Assembly (NCBI GenBank): GCA_024226315.1
Contig: JAAELT010000725.1
Coordinates: 53,429-117,428 of the forward strand
Source: a bacterium
Lineage (GTDB): Bacteria > Acidobacteriota > Thermoanaerobaculia > Multivoradales > J023
Direction: 5' to 3'
DNA length: 64,000 bases
Made by a program: the position numbers and the translations under genes. This document shows, piece by piece, positions 15,935 to 25,615 of the stretch (the stretch's first letter is position 1; every line of letters begins with the position of its first letter). Below the pieces are notes generated by a model. It was not told the DNA's origin. It did no database searches and was given only the letters and a program-made list of their open reading frames with translations.

Positions 15935-18364
15935 ATGACCAAGGCCGTGATGTTGCCTTCGACGCTCGCACTTCTGCTGTTGGCTGCAATCGCCTGTGGC
16001 GACGCCCAGGCGCCCGTTCCCGTCTCGCAGCGTCTGGTGGACGTCTTCGAACCGCAAATGGTCGACGGCGAGGCGCCGGCCACGCCGCCGCCGCCGCCCA
16101 CCGAGTGGCGCTTCGACGGCCCGCCGCCCGAGGTGCCGCCGGAGTCCTGGGCCGCCACTCGCGGCTGGCAGCCGCTTCGCGGGATCGAGGGCCTCGCGGT
16201 GCGTGACGGGCGACTCGTCGGTGAGGCGACCGACGACCTGCCGATGTTGCGCTTCGAGCGAGTCGAGGGTGTCGACGACGACGATCCGCTCTACGAGATC
16301 CAGGTCCGCATGAAGGCCACCGCCGGCCAGCGGCTCGGCGTGCACTTCGCCGGTCATCGCAACGCGCTCGACGAGGCCATTGCCGCGGGGCAGACCCGGC
16401 TGTGGCCGGTCGGCGCCTTCCTGGGCGGTACCGAGCTCACGACCCACACCTTCAAGACCCCCTTTCCGGTGCGTTCCTCCGACATCCGGGAGATCTTCCT
16501 GCGCCCGACCGACGCCCCCGGCGCGCGTTTCGAGATCGAGTCGGTCCGCCTGGTCTTCCGCCGAGAGCTCCTCGCCGCCAAGCCGACCGGCATCGGTTGG
16601 GAAGCTCTCTCCGACACCTACCGCGAGACGGTGGTGGCGCGGGCCCCGGAGTCGATTCGCTGGCGTCTGACCCTGCCCGAGCGGCCTCGCCTCGTGCTGT
16701 CCCTGGGGACGCTCGACGAAACGCCGGTGACCTTCCGCGTCACCCTGGAGGACGGCGACGGCGGCGCGCCGAGGACGCTCACCGAGCGAACGCTCACCAC
16801 CCCCGAGCGATGGCAACCCCTGGCGCTCGACCTCGACGACGCTCAGGGTCACGAAGTCACCCTGACCCTGGCGCTCGAGGCCGAGGAAGAAGGGACTCTG
16901 GGTCTGTGGGGCTCACCGGCGTTGCGCGCGCGGGTCGCGCCGCGCGCCGCGCGCCGCGTCGCGAACGGCGATGGCGCCCAGCCCCAGGGCGTGATCTTCA
17001 TCCTCGCGGACACCCTGAGGCCCGACCACCTCGAGGCGTTCGGTCACGAGCGGCCCACGGCGCCGACAGTGGCGCGCCTGGCTGATGAAGGAGCGCGCTT
17101 TCACGACGCCCAGGCCCAGGCCACCTGGACCAAGGTCTCGACCCCCGCCCTGTTCTCCTCCCTCTACCCCGTGACCAGCGGCGTGGTGACCTTCCCGGAT
17201 CGCCTGCCGAGCTCGGCGACCACGATGGCGGAGGTCTTCCGGCAGGCGGGCTACGCCACCCTGGGGTACTCGTCGATCCAGTTCACCGGCAAGTTCAGCA
17301 ACATGCACCAGGGCTACGAGGCGTTGCACGAGGTCTACAGCCTGGGCTACAGCAAGACGGCGCGAGGTTTCGTCGATCGGCTCCTGCCCTGGCTCGAGGC
17401 TCACCGAGACGAGCGTTTTTTCGTATTCCTCCACGTCTTCGATCCCCATTCGCCCTACGAGCCGGACCCTCCCTACAACTCGCGTTGGGCCGATCCGGCC
17501 TGGCACTCGCAGCATCGGCGAGACAAGGAGCGCTTCGGGTCGATCATCCAGGATCCGATCCGTCAGCTGATCAAGATGCCGTCGCGCGACGAAGTCTTGT
17601 CGGCGGATATGGATCCGGAGGCCTTCATCGAGCGCGAGCTCGCCTGGTACGACGGCTCGATCCGCGGCATGGACCGCGAGCTCGAGCGCGTGTTCGAGCG
17701 TTTGCGGGAGCTCGGCCTCGACGAGAGAACCCTGGTGGTTTTTGCCAGCGACCATGGCGACGAGTTCCACGATCATGGCTCGATGGTCCACGGCCACAGC
17801 GTCTACGACGAGCTCACCCGGGTACCGCTCGTCCTGTGGTACCCGGGTGTGGTGCCGGCGGGCGCGGAGATCGACGAGACCGTACAACTGATCGACGTGA
17901 TGCCGACGGTGCTGGAGCTGGCCGGTCTGCCGATTCCGGCGGCGGCCCAGGGTCAGAGCCTCGTCCCCTTGATGGCGGCGGCCGGCGGCGAGCCGGTCGG
18001 CAATGGGAGCTCCTGGCGTCCGCGGCCGGCGATCAGCCAGCGGCCGCCCTTCCCCTTCCCTTCGATTCCTCCGGCGCCGGCCGCCGAGTCGACCTCCCTG
18101 ATCTTCGAGGGTTGGAAGCTGATTCACAACCTCGAGCCGCTGCCCGAGACGCCCGAGTACGAGCTCTACGATCACGTCGGCGATCCTCGCGACCAGGTCG
18201 ACGTGGCCGCCCAGAATCCCGAGGTGGTGGAGCGCCTGGCCGCGATGCTGGAGCAGTGGCGCGAGCAGGCGACCGCCGCGCGGCTGCCTTCGGACGCCGA
18301 GATCCAGGAGGACCTGAGCACCGAGGAGCTCGAGCGCCTGCGTTCGCTCGGCTACGTGCCCTGA
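15935..18364 (+). CDS. sulfatase-fold lipoprotein
   Basis: An 809-residue protein. The signal sequence ends 'LLLLAAIACGD', a good lipobox. A Pro-rich linker and a beta-rich N-terminal region (~residues 40-340) precede an alkaline phosphatase/sulfatase domain from ~350: 'FILADTLRPDHL' (D359), 'FLHVFDPHSPY', 'VVFASDHGDEFHDHG', 'GHSVYDELTRVPLVLW'. The activation motif C/S-x-P-x-R is replaced by S402-T-P-A-L406, so neither the Cys nor the Arg for formylglycine is present. The enzyme may be another phospho- or sulfo-hydrolase of the superfamily. It ends 'LERLRSLGYVP', typical of acidobacterial sulfatases. Start: GTGGAGGAATC before ATG 15935. Confidence 0.85.
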   Translation: MTKAVMLPSTLALLLLAAIACGDAQAPVPVSQRLVDVFEPQMVDGEAPATPPPPPTEWRFDGPPPEVPPESWAATRGWQPLRGIEGLAVRDGRLVGEATDDLPMLRFERVEGVDDDDPLYEIQVRMKATAGQRLGVHFAGHRNALDEAIAAGQTRLWPVGAFLGGTELTTHTFKTPFPVRSSDIREIFLRPTDAPGARFEIESVRLVFRRELLAAKPTGIGWEALSDTYRETVVARAPESIRWRLTLPERPRLVLSLGTLDETPVTFRVTLEDGDGGAPRTLTERTLTTPERWQPLALDLDDAQGHEVTLTLALEAEEEGTLGLWGSPALRARVAPRAARRVANGDGAQPQGVIFILADTLRPDHLEAFGHERPTAPTVARLADEGARFHDAQAQATWTKVSTPALFSSLYPVTSGVVTFPDRLPSSATTMAEVFRQAGYATLGYSSIQFTGKFSNMHQGYEALHEVYSLGYSKTARGFVDRLLPWLEAHRDERFFVFLHVFDPHSPYEPDPPYNSRWADPAWHSQHRRDKERFGSIIQDPIRQLIKMPSRDEVLSADMDPEAFIERELAWYDGSIRGMDRELERVFERLRELGLDERTLVVFASDHGDEFHDHGSMVHGHSVYDELTRVPLVLWYPGVVPAGAEIDETVQLIDVMPTVLELAGLPIPAAAQGQSLVPLMAAAGGEPVGNGSSWRPRPAISQRPPFPFPSIPPAPAAESTSLIFEGWKLIHNLEPLPETPEYELYDHVGDPRDQVDVAAQNPEVVERLAAMLEQWREQATAARLPSDAEIQEDLSTEELERLRSLGYVP

Positions 18365-18414
18365 CGGCTTCGGGGTTGACGATGACCGCCGAGTAGACGA
18401 AGACTCAGCAGCAC

Positions 18415-20859
18415 ATGATCGGCACCACCATCGGCCCCTACAAGGTCGAGGCGCTCCTCGGCGCCGGCGGCATGGGAGAAGTGTACCGGGCGGACGACTC
18501 GCGGCTCGGTCGGCAGGTGGCGCTCAAGTTCCTGCCCCCCGCGATGCAGGACGATCCCGAGCGGCGGGCTCGCCTGCGCCGGGAGGCGCAAGCGGCCGCG
18601 CGCCTGCACTCGCCTTCGATCGCGGCCACCCACGACATCGGCGAGGTCGACGGCTCGCTGTTCATCGTCATGGAGTACGTGGAGGGCGAGACCCTGTCGC
18701 GGCGGCTCGAGGGCGGCCCGCTGAGCCTGCCGCGGGCGGTGCGCTGGGCGATGCAGATCGCCGACGCGCTCGACGAGGCGCACGCACTCGGGATTCTGCA
18801 CCGGGACATCAAGAGCGCCAACCTGATGATCACCGCGCGTGGGCGCATCAAGGTGCTCGACTTCGGATTGACCAAGTTCGTCGACTCGGCGCTTCACGGC
18901 AATCATCGGGCGACTTCGGCGATTACCCTCGACGAGCCCACCGCCGCCGGCGTGCTGATGGGAACGGTGTCCTACATGTCGCCGGAGCAGGCGCTCGGGC
19001 GTGAGGTCGATCACCGATCCGACCTGTTCTCGCTCGGCGTCGTCATGTACGAGATGGCGACCGGCAAGCTGCCGTTCGTCGGCAACACGGCACTGGCGAT
19101 CAGCAACGCCGTCTTGAACACCGCCCCGGCGCCGATGGGTCTCGGTCCCGGCGAGGCTTCGGCGGCGTGGGAGCGCATCGTCGGCAAATGTCTGGAGAAG
19201 GCGCCGGAGGCGCGCTATCAGTCAGCGCGTGAGGTCTATGACGAGCTGCGTCTGCTGCGGCGCGGCCTCGACGCCGAGGAATACATCGAGTCTTCCGGCC
19301 CGGTTTCCGGTATGGCCGGAGCCAGCGCCCTGACCGATCGGCCCGGCGATTCCTCACTTCGGTCGCTGGGCGCGGGCTCCGGAGCCGTGCCCCACGTCGT
19401 GGCGGTGATGCCCTTCGGCAACATCACCAGGCAGGAGACCGACGAGTGGATCGGCACTGGCATCGCCGAGACGGTGACCGCCGATCTCAAGGCGATCCCT
19501 GGGCTCTCGGTGGCCGGCTCCGAGCGGGTGTTCGAGGTGATGCAGGAGGCGGGCGCGGGGCGCGAGTTCGACGAGCGCATCGCGATCGATCTCGGTCGGC
19601 GGCTGGGCGCGGCCTGGATCGTCATCGGCGGCTATCAGCGGATGGGGGAAGTGCTGCGGATCACCGCGCGCACCGTCGACATGGGCTCCGGTACGGTGGT
19701 GAAGACGGTCAAGGCCGACGGCCCGACGGCGGAGATCTTCGATCTGCAGGACCGGGTGGTGCGCGAGCTCGGCCAGGATTTCAACCGCGCCCTCGGTCAC
19801 TCGTCGGTGGGGGCGGTCGAGCGCGCCTACGTGCCGCCGGTGGAGGCGTTCGAGTGCTTCTCCCGGGGCACCATCCGTTTCCGCACGGCGAGCCGCGACT
19901 CGATCGACGAGGCGATCCTGCTGTTCGAGCAGGCCGCCGAGATCGATCCGGGATACGCTCAGGCTTGGGCGGGGCTGGCGGCGGCCTACGGCATCAAGGG
20001 AGGCTCTCTGAGCCTGCCGAAGCTGTTCGACAAGGCGATGCGGGCGGGCCGCCGGGCGGTGGAGCTGGATCCCCTGCTGCCCCAGGCCCACCAGTGGCTG
20101 GGCAGCGCCTACAACAACCTGGGCGAAGAGGGCCGGGCGATCGAGCACCTCGAACAGGCCGTCCGGCTCGACCCCACCAACAGCATCGCCCACATTCTGC
20201 TCAGCCGTGTCCTGTGGCTCCGCCAGGGCCGCCTGGAGGAGGCGCTCGAAGCGGCCGAACGGGCGCGGCGTCTCAGCCCCGAATCCGGCAACGTCCAGAT
20301 GCAGCTCGGTCTGCTGTACACCCTGCTGGGGCGCTACGACGAGGCCGAGGCGGCAAGCCGCAAGGCGGCCGAGCTGCAGAAGCGCACCACCTTCGGTTTC
20401 GACGAGATGCGCACCGTCGGCGCCCACATGCGCCTCGGCTACGTCCACTACCGCCAGGGGCGCTGGGACGAGGCGATCGACGCCTATCGCCGGGAGCGCG
20501 CCGACCTCGAGGCCCGGCGGGATCACGCGCTGAGCGAACGCACCGCGATCGAGCTGCGCCAGAAGCTGGGCGCGGCGCTGCTGCGCGGCGGTCGGGCCGA
20601 GGAGGGGAAGAGGCAGCTCACCCGGGCGATCGAGAGCTATCGACAGCACCGCGAGACCGGCGCGGACGACCCCTTCACCCAGTACTACGTCGCCTGCGCC
20701 CACGCCCTGCTGGGGGACTCCGAGCGAGCGGTGCGGTACTTCACCGCCTCCTCGAAGCAGCTCGACGCCTACAACCGCCGCCGGGGGGCGACCGATCCCG
20801 ACCTGGAGTCGGTTCGGGAGCAGCTGGCCGCCGCCGGTCTGATCAGGTCCGCCGGATAG
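18415..20859 (+). CDS. Ser/Thr protein kinase with FlgO-like and TPR domains
   Basis: An 814-residue eukaryote-like kinase. The kinase domain covers residues ~9-285: Gly loop GAGGMG (16-21), K38 in VALKFL, HRDIKSANL (129-137), DFG (149-151), SPE in place of APE. Residues ~325-455 ('AVMPFGNITRQETDEWIGTG', then 'VIGGYQRMGEVLRITARTVD') form the FlgO/TolB-like domain usual in this kinase class. The rest is about ten TPRs ('IEHLEQAVRLDPTN', 'LGYVHYRQGRWDEAI'). I see no transmembrane helix, so it is likely cytoplasmic. It starts 50 bp after the sulfatase; no strong Shine-Dalgarno site is seen. Confidence 0.92.
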   Translation: MIGTTIGPYKVEALLGAGGMGEVYRADDSRLGRQVALKFLPPAMQDDPERRARLRREAQAAARLHSPSIAATHDIGEVDGSLFIVMEYVEGETLSRRLEGGPLSLPRAVRWAMQIADALDEAHALGILHRDIKSANLMITARGRIKVLDFGLTKFVDSALHGNHRATSAITLDEPTAAGVLMGTVSYMSPEQALGREVDHRSDLFSLGVVMYEMATGKLPFVGNTALAISNAVLNTAPAPMGLGPGEASAAWERIVGKCLEKAPEARYQSAREVYDELRLLRRGLDAEEYIESSGPVSGMAGASALTDRPGDSSLRSLGAGSGAVPHVVAVMPFGNITRQETDEWIGTGIAETVTADLKAIPGLSVAGSERVFEVMQEAGAGREFDERIAIDLGRRLGAAWIVIGGYQRMGEVLRITARTVDMGSGTVVKTVKADGPTAEIFDLQDRVVRELGQDFNRALGHSSVGAVERAYVPPVEAFECFSRGTIRFRTASRDSIDEAILLFEQAAEIDPGYAQAWAGLAAAYGIKGGSLSLPKLFDKAMRAGRRAVELDPLLPQAHQWLGSAYNNLGEEGRAIEHLEQAVRLDPTNSIAHILLSRVLWLRQGRLEEALEAAERARRLSPESGNVQMQLGLLYTLLGRYDEAEAASRKAAELQKRTTFGFDEMRTVGAHMRLGYVHYRQGRWDEAIDAYRRERADLEARRDHALSERTAIELRQKLGAALLRGGRAEEGKRQLTRAIESYRQHRETGADDPFTQYYVACAHALLGDSERAVRYFTASSKQLDAYNRRRGATDPDLESVREQLAAAGLIRSAG

Positions 20860-20923
20860 TGTTTCGACGGGGAACGGAACAATCGGGCACGGCTGCCGTA
20901 GTTGATCCTGGAGGTACCGAACC

Positions 20924-21922
20924 ATGAAGATCCTAGCCCGCCCGATCCTCGTGATCCTGCTCTCGGCCATCGCCTCCGCCGCCGCGGCGGAGCAGGTCGA
21001 GCGTTCTTTCAACCAGCGTTTCGACGTCGAGCCGGGCGCCCGCCTGGAGCTCGAGCACGCCGACGGCGACGCGGTGATCACGCCCTGGGATCAGGACGCG
21101 ATCGAGGTCGACGTGATCTACAAGGCCGAGTACCGGCGCGTCGGCGTCGGCCGCGATCCGGATCTCGACGTCCACTTCGAACAGCGTGGCGACACGGTGC
21201 GGGTGATCGGCGATGAGAAGGACGCCGGCGGCATCGGCTTTTTTTCGATCGACGAGATTGAGTACGTCTATCGCGTGCGCGCGCCGTCCTGGGTCGAGCT
21301 CGACCTGAAGGGCGACGACGGCAACGTCGAGATCAGCGGCTGGCAGGCCGAGATCAACGTGCGCAACGACGACGGCGACGTGAGCCTGTCCGAGATCAGC
21401 TCGCCGCGCACGCGGTTGGTGTGCGAGGACGGCGACGTCGAGATCGAGGACTTCGAGGGCGATCTCGACCTGCGGGCCGACGACGGCGACGTGACCGTGC
21501 GCGACTGCCGGGGCGAGCGGATCCGCATCGACGCGGAGGACGGCCGGGTGCGCGTGGATCGCTGCGAGGGTGGCTTCGAGATCGCCACCGACGACGGTGA
21601 CATCGAGCTGGAACGCTTGCGCGCCGACCGCCTCGAGGTGCACACCGGAGACGGCCGGATCGAGATCGAGGTCGCCGAGGCTCTGGAACGCCTCGAGCTC
21701 GACGCCCAGGCCGACGACGGCGATATCGTCGTCACCCTCGGAGCGGACGTCGCGGCCACCTTCGACCTGTCCTCGGACGACGGCAGGATCCAGGTAGTTG
21801 CCGACGCCGTCAGCATCGAGGACGATCGCCACCAGGCCACCGGCAAGCTCGGCGACGGCTCCGGCAGCGTCCGCGTGCGTACGGGTGGAGGCAGGATCAG
21901 CCTGCAGCAGGCGAAGCGCTGA
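20924..21922 (+). CDS. DUF4097-like secreted beta-helix protein with DDG repeats
   Basis: A 332-residue protein with a signal peptide (MKILARPILVILLSAIASAAAAEQ). The body is a series of ~20-residue strands punctuated by D-D-G or E-D-G turns (GDDGNVEI, NDDGDVSL, CEDGDVEI, ADDGDVTV, AEDGRVRV, TDDGDIEL, GDGRIEI, ADDGDIVV, SDDGRIQV). This pattern fits the DUF4097 putative adhesin/beta-helix family. The regular acidic turns could bind calcium, which is my inference. GGAGGTACCGAACC precedes ATG 20924. The gene follows the kinase by 64 bp and may share its transcript. Confidence 0.8.
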   Translation: MKILARPILVILLSAIASAAAAEQVERSFNQRFDVEPGARLELEHADGDAVITPWDQDAIEVDVIYKAEYRRVGVGRDPDLDVHFEQRGDTVRVIGDEKDAGGIGFFSIDEIEYVYRVRAPSWVELDLKGDDGNVEISGWQAEINVRNDDGDVSLSEISSPRTRLVCEDGDVEIEDFEGDLDLRADDGDVTVRDCRGERIRIDAEDGRVRVDRCEGGFEIATDDGDIELERLRADRLEVHTGDGRIEIEVAEALERLELDAQADDGDIVVTLGADVAATFDLSSDDGRIQVVADAVSIEDDRHQATGKLGDGSGSVRVRTGGGRISLQQAKR

Positions 21923-21936
21923 GAACGCGTCTCCGA

Positions 21937-22020
21937 GGGTGGCACTGGCGGCTTGCCCGCCAGTGTCTGTCCTGCTCGATGAAACGCACTGGCAGACAAG
22001 CTGCCAGTGGCACCCAAGCC
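21937..22020. repeat. paired-hairpin dispersed repeat, copy 1
   Basis: 84 bp between convergent genes. Two hairpins face each other: CACTGGCGG-CTTGC-CCGCCAGTG and CACTGGCAG-ACAAG-CTGCCAGTG, both 9-bp stems with 5-nt loops, ending CACCCAAGCC. A second copy lies at 35828-35910. The layout is like a BIME/REP pair. Confidence 0.85.
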
Positions 22021-22039
22021 TACAGAATCGAGCTCTCCG

Positions 22040-25000
22040 TTAGGGGTGCGCCAGAGTGACCTCGACCGGTGGCCCGGGCACCTCGACCAGGGCCTTGCCG
22101 CTCTCGTCCCCGGCCCGGATCAGGAGGCGCCACGAGCCGGGGGCCAGGGTTTCGAGCACCAGGCGTCCGTGGAGCTCGAGCTGATAGATCTGGGCGCTGC
22201 CCACCGTGGGCGGGTCGATCATTTCGACGGTGACGTAGCGTGGTGCCGAACCGTCTTCGAGGCGGACGAAGAGGGTCGCCGGCACCGCCGCCTCGAGTAG
22301 GACCTGCAGATCCCGGCGCGGGCCGTCCAGGTGCAACTCCAGATCCCGGGAGGCGAAGCCCGGGCGTTCGGCTCGCAAGACATAGGAACCCTCGTTGACG
22401 GCCGCGAAGTCGAACCGGCCGCCGGCGTCGCTTTCAGCCAGGGCGGCGACGGTAGTGTTCGGCCCGCCCGCGAACCTCAGTCGCAGGCGGGCGCCGGCCA
22501 CGGGCTGCATCTCGCCGGCGCTCAGCACCTGGCCCGCCAGGTCGACCGGGGAGATCTCAATCACCACCTCCGCGTCAGAGTCGATGGCCAGCTCGCGGCG
22601 GCCGTTGGCGCCGGTGCGCGGATCGGATGCCAACAGGTCGCAGGTCGTGCCGGGCACTCCTTCGATGACAAAGCCGCCGGCGGCGCCGGTGATCATTCGG
22701 GCATGGAAATGAGGCTCGCGGCAGGTGAGCGTCACGTAGCTGCCCGCGATCGGCTCGCCGCCGGAGAGCGCCAGACCGTTGAGGCGGTAGCCGGCCTCGA
22801 ACCGCAGGTCGAGGGTGCCATGCTCGTCCGGCCCGAGCATGATGCGGCCCTCGGCGGAACGCATGGGGCTGTCCAGGCTGGCGTTGACCTGCCAGTGGCC
22901 GGCGGGCAGGTTGGAGATCTCGTAGAGGCCGGCGCCGGCGATCTCGCCGGCGCGGGTGCCGAAGCCCGGCGCCCGAGCCGAGACGTGCACCCGCCGCAAG
23001 TCGTCCTCGCCGATGCCCAGAACCTCGCCGCGTAGCGAGCCGCCGGCCTCGAGCTGTAAGAACAGGCCCTCGACCCCGGCCTCGCCGACGGGGAAGGTCT
23101 CGGTGCGGAGGGCCGCGAAGTCCGGGTGGGAAACGAGGATCGAGAAGCTGCCCTCGCGCGGCGCTGCCAGCTCGAAGGCGCCGCCGGTGCGGCTCACCGC
23201 CTGGGCCATGGTGGCCATGCCGGGGCCTGGCGGCACCAGGCTGCCCCTGGGACGCTTCGGGCCGTCGCCGCCAGGCATCAGGCGTACGCCGGCGCCGGCG
23301 AGCCCCTGGCCGCCGGGTCCGACCACCTGGCCGGAGACCGGAGGGCGCCGCCGGCGCTGGCGGAACCTGAGCTCCACCTCGGCCGTGGCGCCGGGGGCCA
23401 GCTCCACCACCTCGGTCAGCCGTTCGAAGTCCGGATGGCCGGCCTCGAGGCGGAATCGACCGGCGTCCAGGCCGCCGATCCGGAAGCGGCCCTCGGCGTC
23501 CGAGACGTCGCGCAGCTCGCGCGAGCCCATCACGAGCGGTCCACTGCGCAGCTCCTCGACCCTCACGTAGACCTTCTCGACGGCGTCGCCGTCCGGGGTC
23601 GACACCCGGCCGGCGATGGCCGCTCCGGGGTTCAACACCAGCGTCACCTCGACCTCGGCGCGGTCCGCGACGAGCGTCAGCTGCAGGGTGTCGGAGCGGC
23701 TGTCGTCGGAACGGGCGCTCAGGGTCGCCGCCCCGGGCGCCTGGCCGGCGAAGCTGCAGCGGCCGTGGTCGTCGGTCTCGACGAGGTGACGCGACGAGGT
23801 CCAGGTGGTCCGGCGCTCCAGCTCGGCGGAGGCCCGTGCCGGAGCACCCGTGGCGTCCACCACCCGTACCGACACCACCACGCCGGTCAGGAGCACGATC
23901 AGCAGAGGCTCCTCGCGGTCGCTGCGCACCGTGCTCACCGTGGCGTCCTGGAATCCCTCGTGCGAGACCCCGAGCATCAATGTCGTGGCCGGCGGCAGGC
24001 CATCGAGCTGGAAGGTGCCGTCGTCGCGCGTCGTGGTTTCGGGCGTCGCCCGGTTGGCCAGGGGGCGCGGGTCCATCTGGAGGACCCGGATTCGGACGCC
24101 GTCCAGGGACCGGTCCTCGGAGTCGGTCACCCGTCCTGTCAGGGTGTGGGCCCGGTGCAGGATCACGTTGCCGACGTCCGTCGGGTCTTCGTCGGCACTG
24201 GGGCGGATCCTGGTCAGGCCCCCCGCGGCGTAGCCCTCTACCGAGGCGGTCAGAAAGTAGGAAACGGGCCCCAGGCCGGTGAGCTCGAAACGACCGTCGG
24301 TGCCGGTCACGGTCTCTTGCTCGCGTTGCGCGGGCCAGAGGGAGTCCTCCAACTCCACCCTGGCACCGGCGATCGGCAGCCGATCGACGTCGAGCACCGT
24401 GCCCTGGAGCGTCAGGATCGGCTGTAGGCCGACGTCGCGCGGTTCGTCGTCAGCGAGGTCGTCTGCGGTGATCCGGATCCGCGCTCTGCCGTAGCCCGGC
24501 GCCGCCGCTCCCAGGCGGCCGGGCCGATCCGCCGGCAGGCGCAGGCTGAAGGTTCCGTCGCGGTCGGTTCGGCGGTAGCCGCCCGCGGTCCACACCCAGG
24601 CGTCCACGATCGGCTCCAGGACTTCGGCGTCGAGCACGCGGCCGGCGGCGTCGGCCGGCAGCCGGATCGCGCCGTCCGAGTCCGAGACGGCGATGGCCAG
24701 AAACGGCCGTCGGAACGCGCCGATGATCGCCGAGGCCGGCGGGCCGACGGCGCTCAGCAGGCGCGTTTCGGTCAGCGGCTCGAAGAAGCGGAGCTCCGCC
24801 GTTTCGGTGCCGGCGTCGAGTGACTGGTACAGAAAGCGGCCCTCGGCCACGGCGGCCACGGTCAATGTCTCGGCCGGGTATGCGGCAAGGACGGCGCCGC
24901 CGTCCTCGCCGGTGACGGCCGTGCGCGGCTCCAGTCGCCAGCCCTGGCGGCGCGCGGCGCGCCACGGGTCGGGCGCGCCCGCGCGTGCCTCGGCGCGACC

Positions 25001-25486
25001 CGCTGTGGCGCGCCCGTCCGCGAGCAGGCGCAACCCGGCCACCGGTTGGCCTGCCGCGTCGGTCACCCGGACCGCGATTTCCGACCTCGGGAGCAGTACA
25101 ACCGGCGGCAGCTCACGGCCCTCGAGCAGCGGGCGCAGCTCGCGTGCCGCGGTCAGCCGGCCCGGGTGGCGCGCGACCAGCTTCCACATGCCGCGAGCGG
25201 GTGCCGCGAGCTGAAAAGTACCGTCTCGCCGACAGCGGGCACTGACGGCGGGGCGGGGCTCGAGGTCGCCGCGCAGCTGGTCGCGAGCGATCTGCCAGGG
25301 GTCTTCCAGCGGCAGCAGCTCGATCGTGGCGTTCGCCAGGCCCTCCCCGGTCGCCGTCACGAGCTGGCCGCTGATCTCGATCTCGCGTGCCGTTGCGACG
25401 GCAGAGAGTGCTGCGGCGGCCAGCGTGCCGACGGTGACGACGAGCCGCCTGACGAGTCGCCCGAAGATCGCTCGATGCGTTCCCAC
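22040..25486 (-). CDS. large secreted carboxypeptidase-regulatory-like repeat protein
   Basis: About 1148 residues. I place the start at GTG 25486 (MGTHRAIFGRLVRRLVVTVG..., signal peptide ending AVATA). The open frame extends another 491 codons upstream, but that part is antisense to the TPR gene at 25616-26989 and is not believable. The body has about ten Ig-like/carboxypeptidase-regulatory domains, each opening with a G-V-x-D pattern: 'LQGTVLDVDRLPIAGARVEL', 'LTGRVTDSEDRSLDGVRIRV', 'IAGRVSTPDGDAVEKVYVRV', 'VSGQVVGPGGQGLAGAGVRL', 'LAGQVLSAGEMQPVAGARLRL'. No catalytic or membrane domain is seen. Probably a periplasmic or surface structural protein. Confidence 0.8.
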   Translation of the reverse strand: MGTHRAIFGRLVRRLVVTVGTLAAAALSAVATAREIEISGQLVTATGEGLANATIELLPLEDPWQIARDQLRGDLEPRPAVSARCRRDGTFQLAAPARGMWKLVARHPGRLTAARELRPLLEGRELPPVVLLPRSEIAVRVTDAAGQPVAGLRLLADGRATAGRAEARAGAPDPWRAARRQGWRLEPRTAVTGEDGGAVLAAYPAETLTVAAVAEGRFLYQSLDAGTETAELRFFEPLTETRLLSAVGPPASAIIGAFRRPFLAIAVSDSDGAIRLPADAAGRVLDAEVLEPIVDAWVWTAGGYRRTDRDGTFSLRLPADRPGRLGAAAPGYGRARIRITADDLADDEPRDVGLQPILTLQGTVLDVDRLPIAGARVELEDSLWPAQREQETVTGTDGRFELTGLGPVSYFLTASVEGYAAGGLTRIRPSADEDPTDVGNVILHRAHTLTGRVTDSEDRSLDGVRIRVLQMDPRPLANRATPETTTRDDGTFQLDGLPPATTLMLGVSHEGFQDATVSTVRSDREEPLLIVLLTGVVVSVRVVDATGAPARASAELERRTTWTSSRHLVETDDHGRCSFAGQAPGAATLSARSDDSRSDTLQLTLVADRAEVEVTLVLNPGAAIAGRVSTPDGDAVEKVYVRVEELRSGPLVMGSRELRDVSDAEGRFRIGGLDAGRFRLEAGHPDFERLTEVVELAPGATAEVELRFRQRRRRPPVSGQVVGPGGQGLAGAGVRLMPGGDGPKRPRGSLVPPGPGMATMAQAVSRTGGAFELAAPREGSFSILVSHPDFAALRTETFPVGEAGVEGLFLQLEAGGSLRGEVLGIGEDDLRRVHVSARAPGFGTRAGEIAGAGLYEISNLPAGHWQVNASLDSPMRSAEGRIMLGPDEHGTLDLRFEAGYRLNGLALSGGEPIAGSYVTLTCREPHFHARMITGAAGGFVIEGVPGTTCDLLASDPRTGANGRRELAIDSDAEVVIEISPVDLAGQVLSAGEMQPVAGARLRLRFAGGPNTTVAALAESDAGGRFDFAAVNEGSYVLRAERPGFASRDLELHLDGPRRDLQVLLEAAVPATLFVRLEDGSAPRYVTVEMIDPPTVGSAQIYQLELHGRLVLETLAPGSWRLLIRAGDESGKALVEVPGPPVEVTLAHP

Positions 25487-25570
25487 GGTCGGTTCAACCG
25501 ATTTCGCCGCCGCCTCATTCCGGGCGCTCCCGGGTCGTGGGGTAGGATGGTGAAGTCTTCGAACCGTTGC

Positions 25571-25608
25571 CGAGGGATTGTCTTGACGAGGGACTGTCTT
25601 GATGAGGG
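25571..25608. repeat. 16-bp direct repeat in TPR-gene leader
   Basis: GAGGGATTGTCTTGAC is followed by GAGGGACTGTCTTGAT and then GAGGGG, just before the TTG start at 25616. Each copy carries a Shine-Dalgarno-like GAGGG; the last one is correctly placed for translation. Confidence 0.7.
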
Positions 25609-25615
25609 GACCTGA

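Noticed and set aside
14867..16852. Long minus-strand open frame of 661 codons
   Set aside because: It is antisense to the permease fragment and sulfatase, is Arg/His/Gly-rich with no domain pattern, and arises from GC-rich codon positions.
19354..21081. Minus-strand open frame of 575 codons
   Set aside because: It is the shadow of the kinase-TPR gene, with no recognisable domains.
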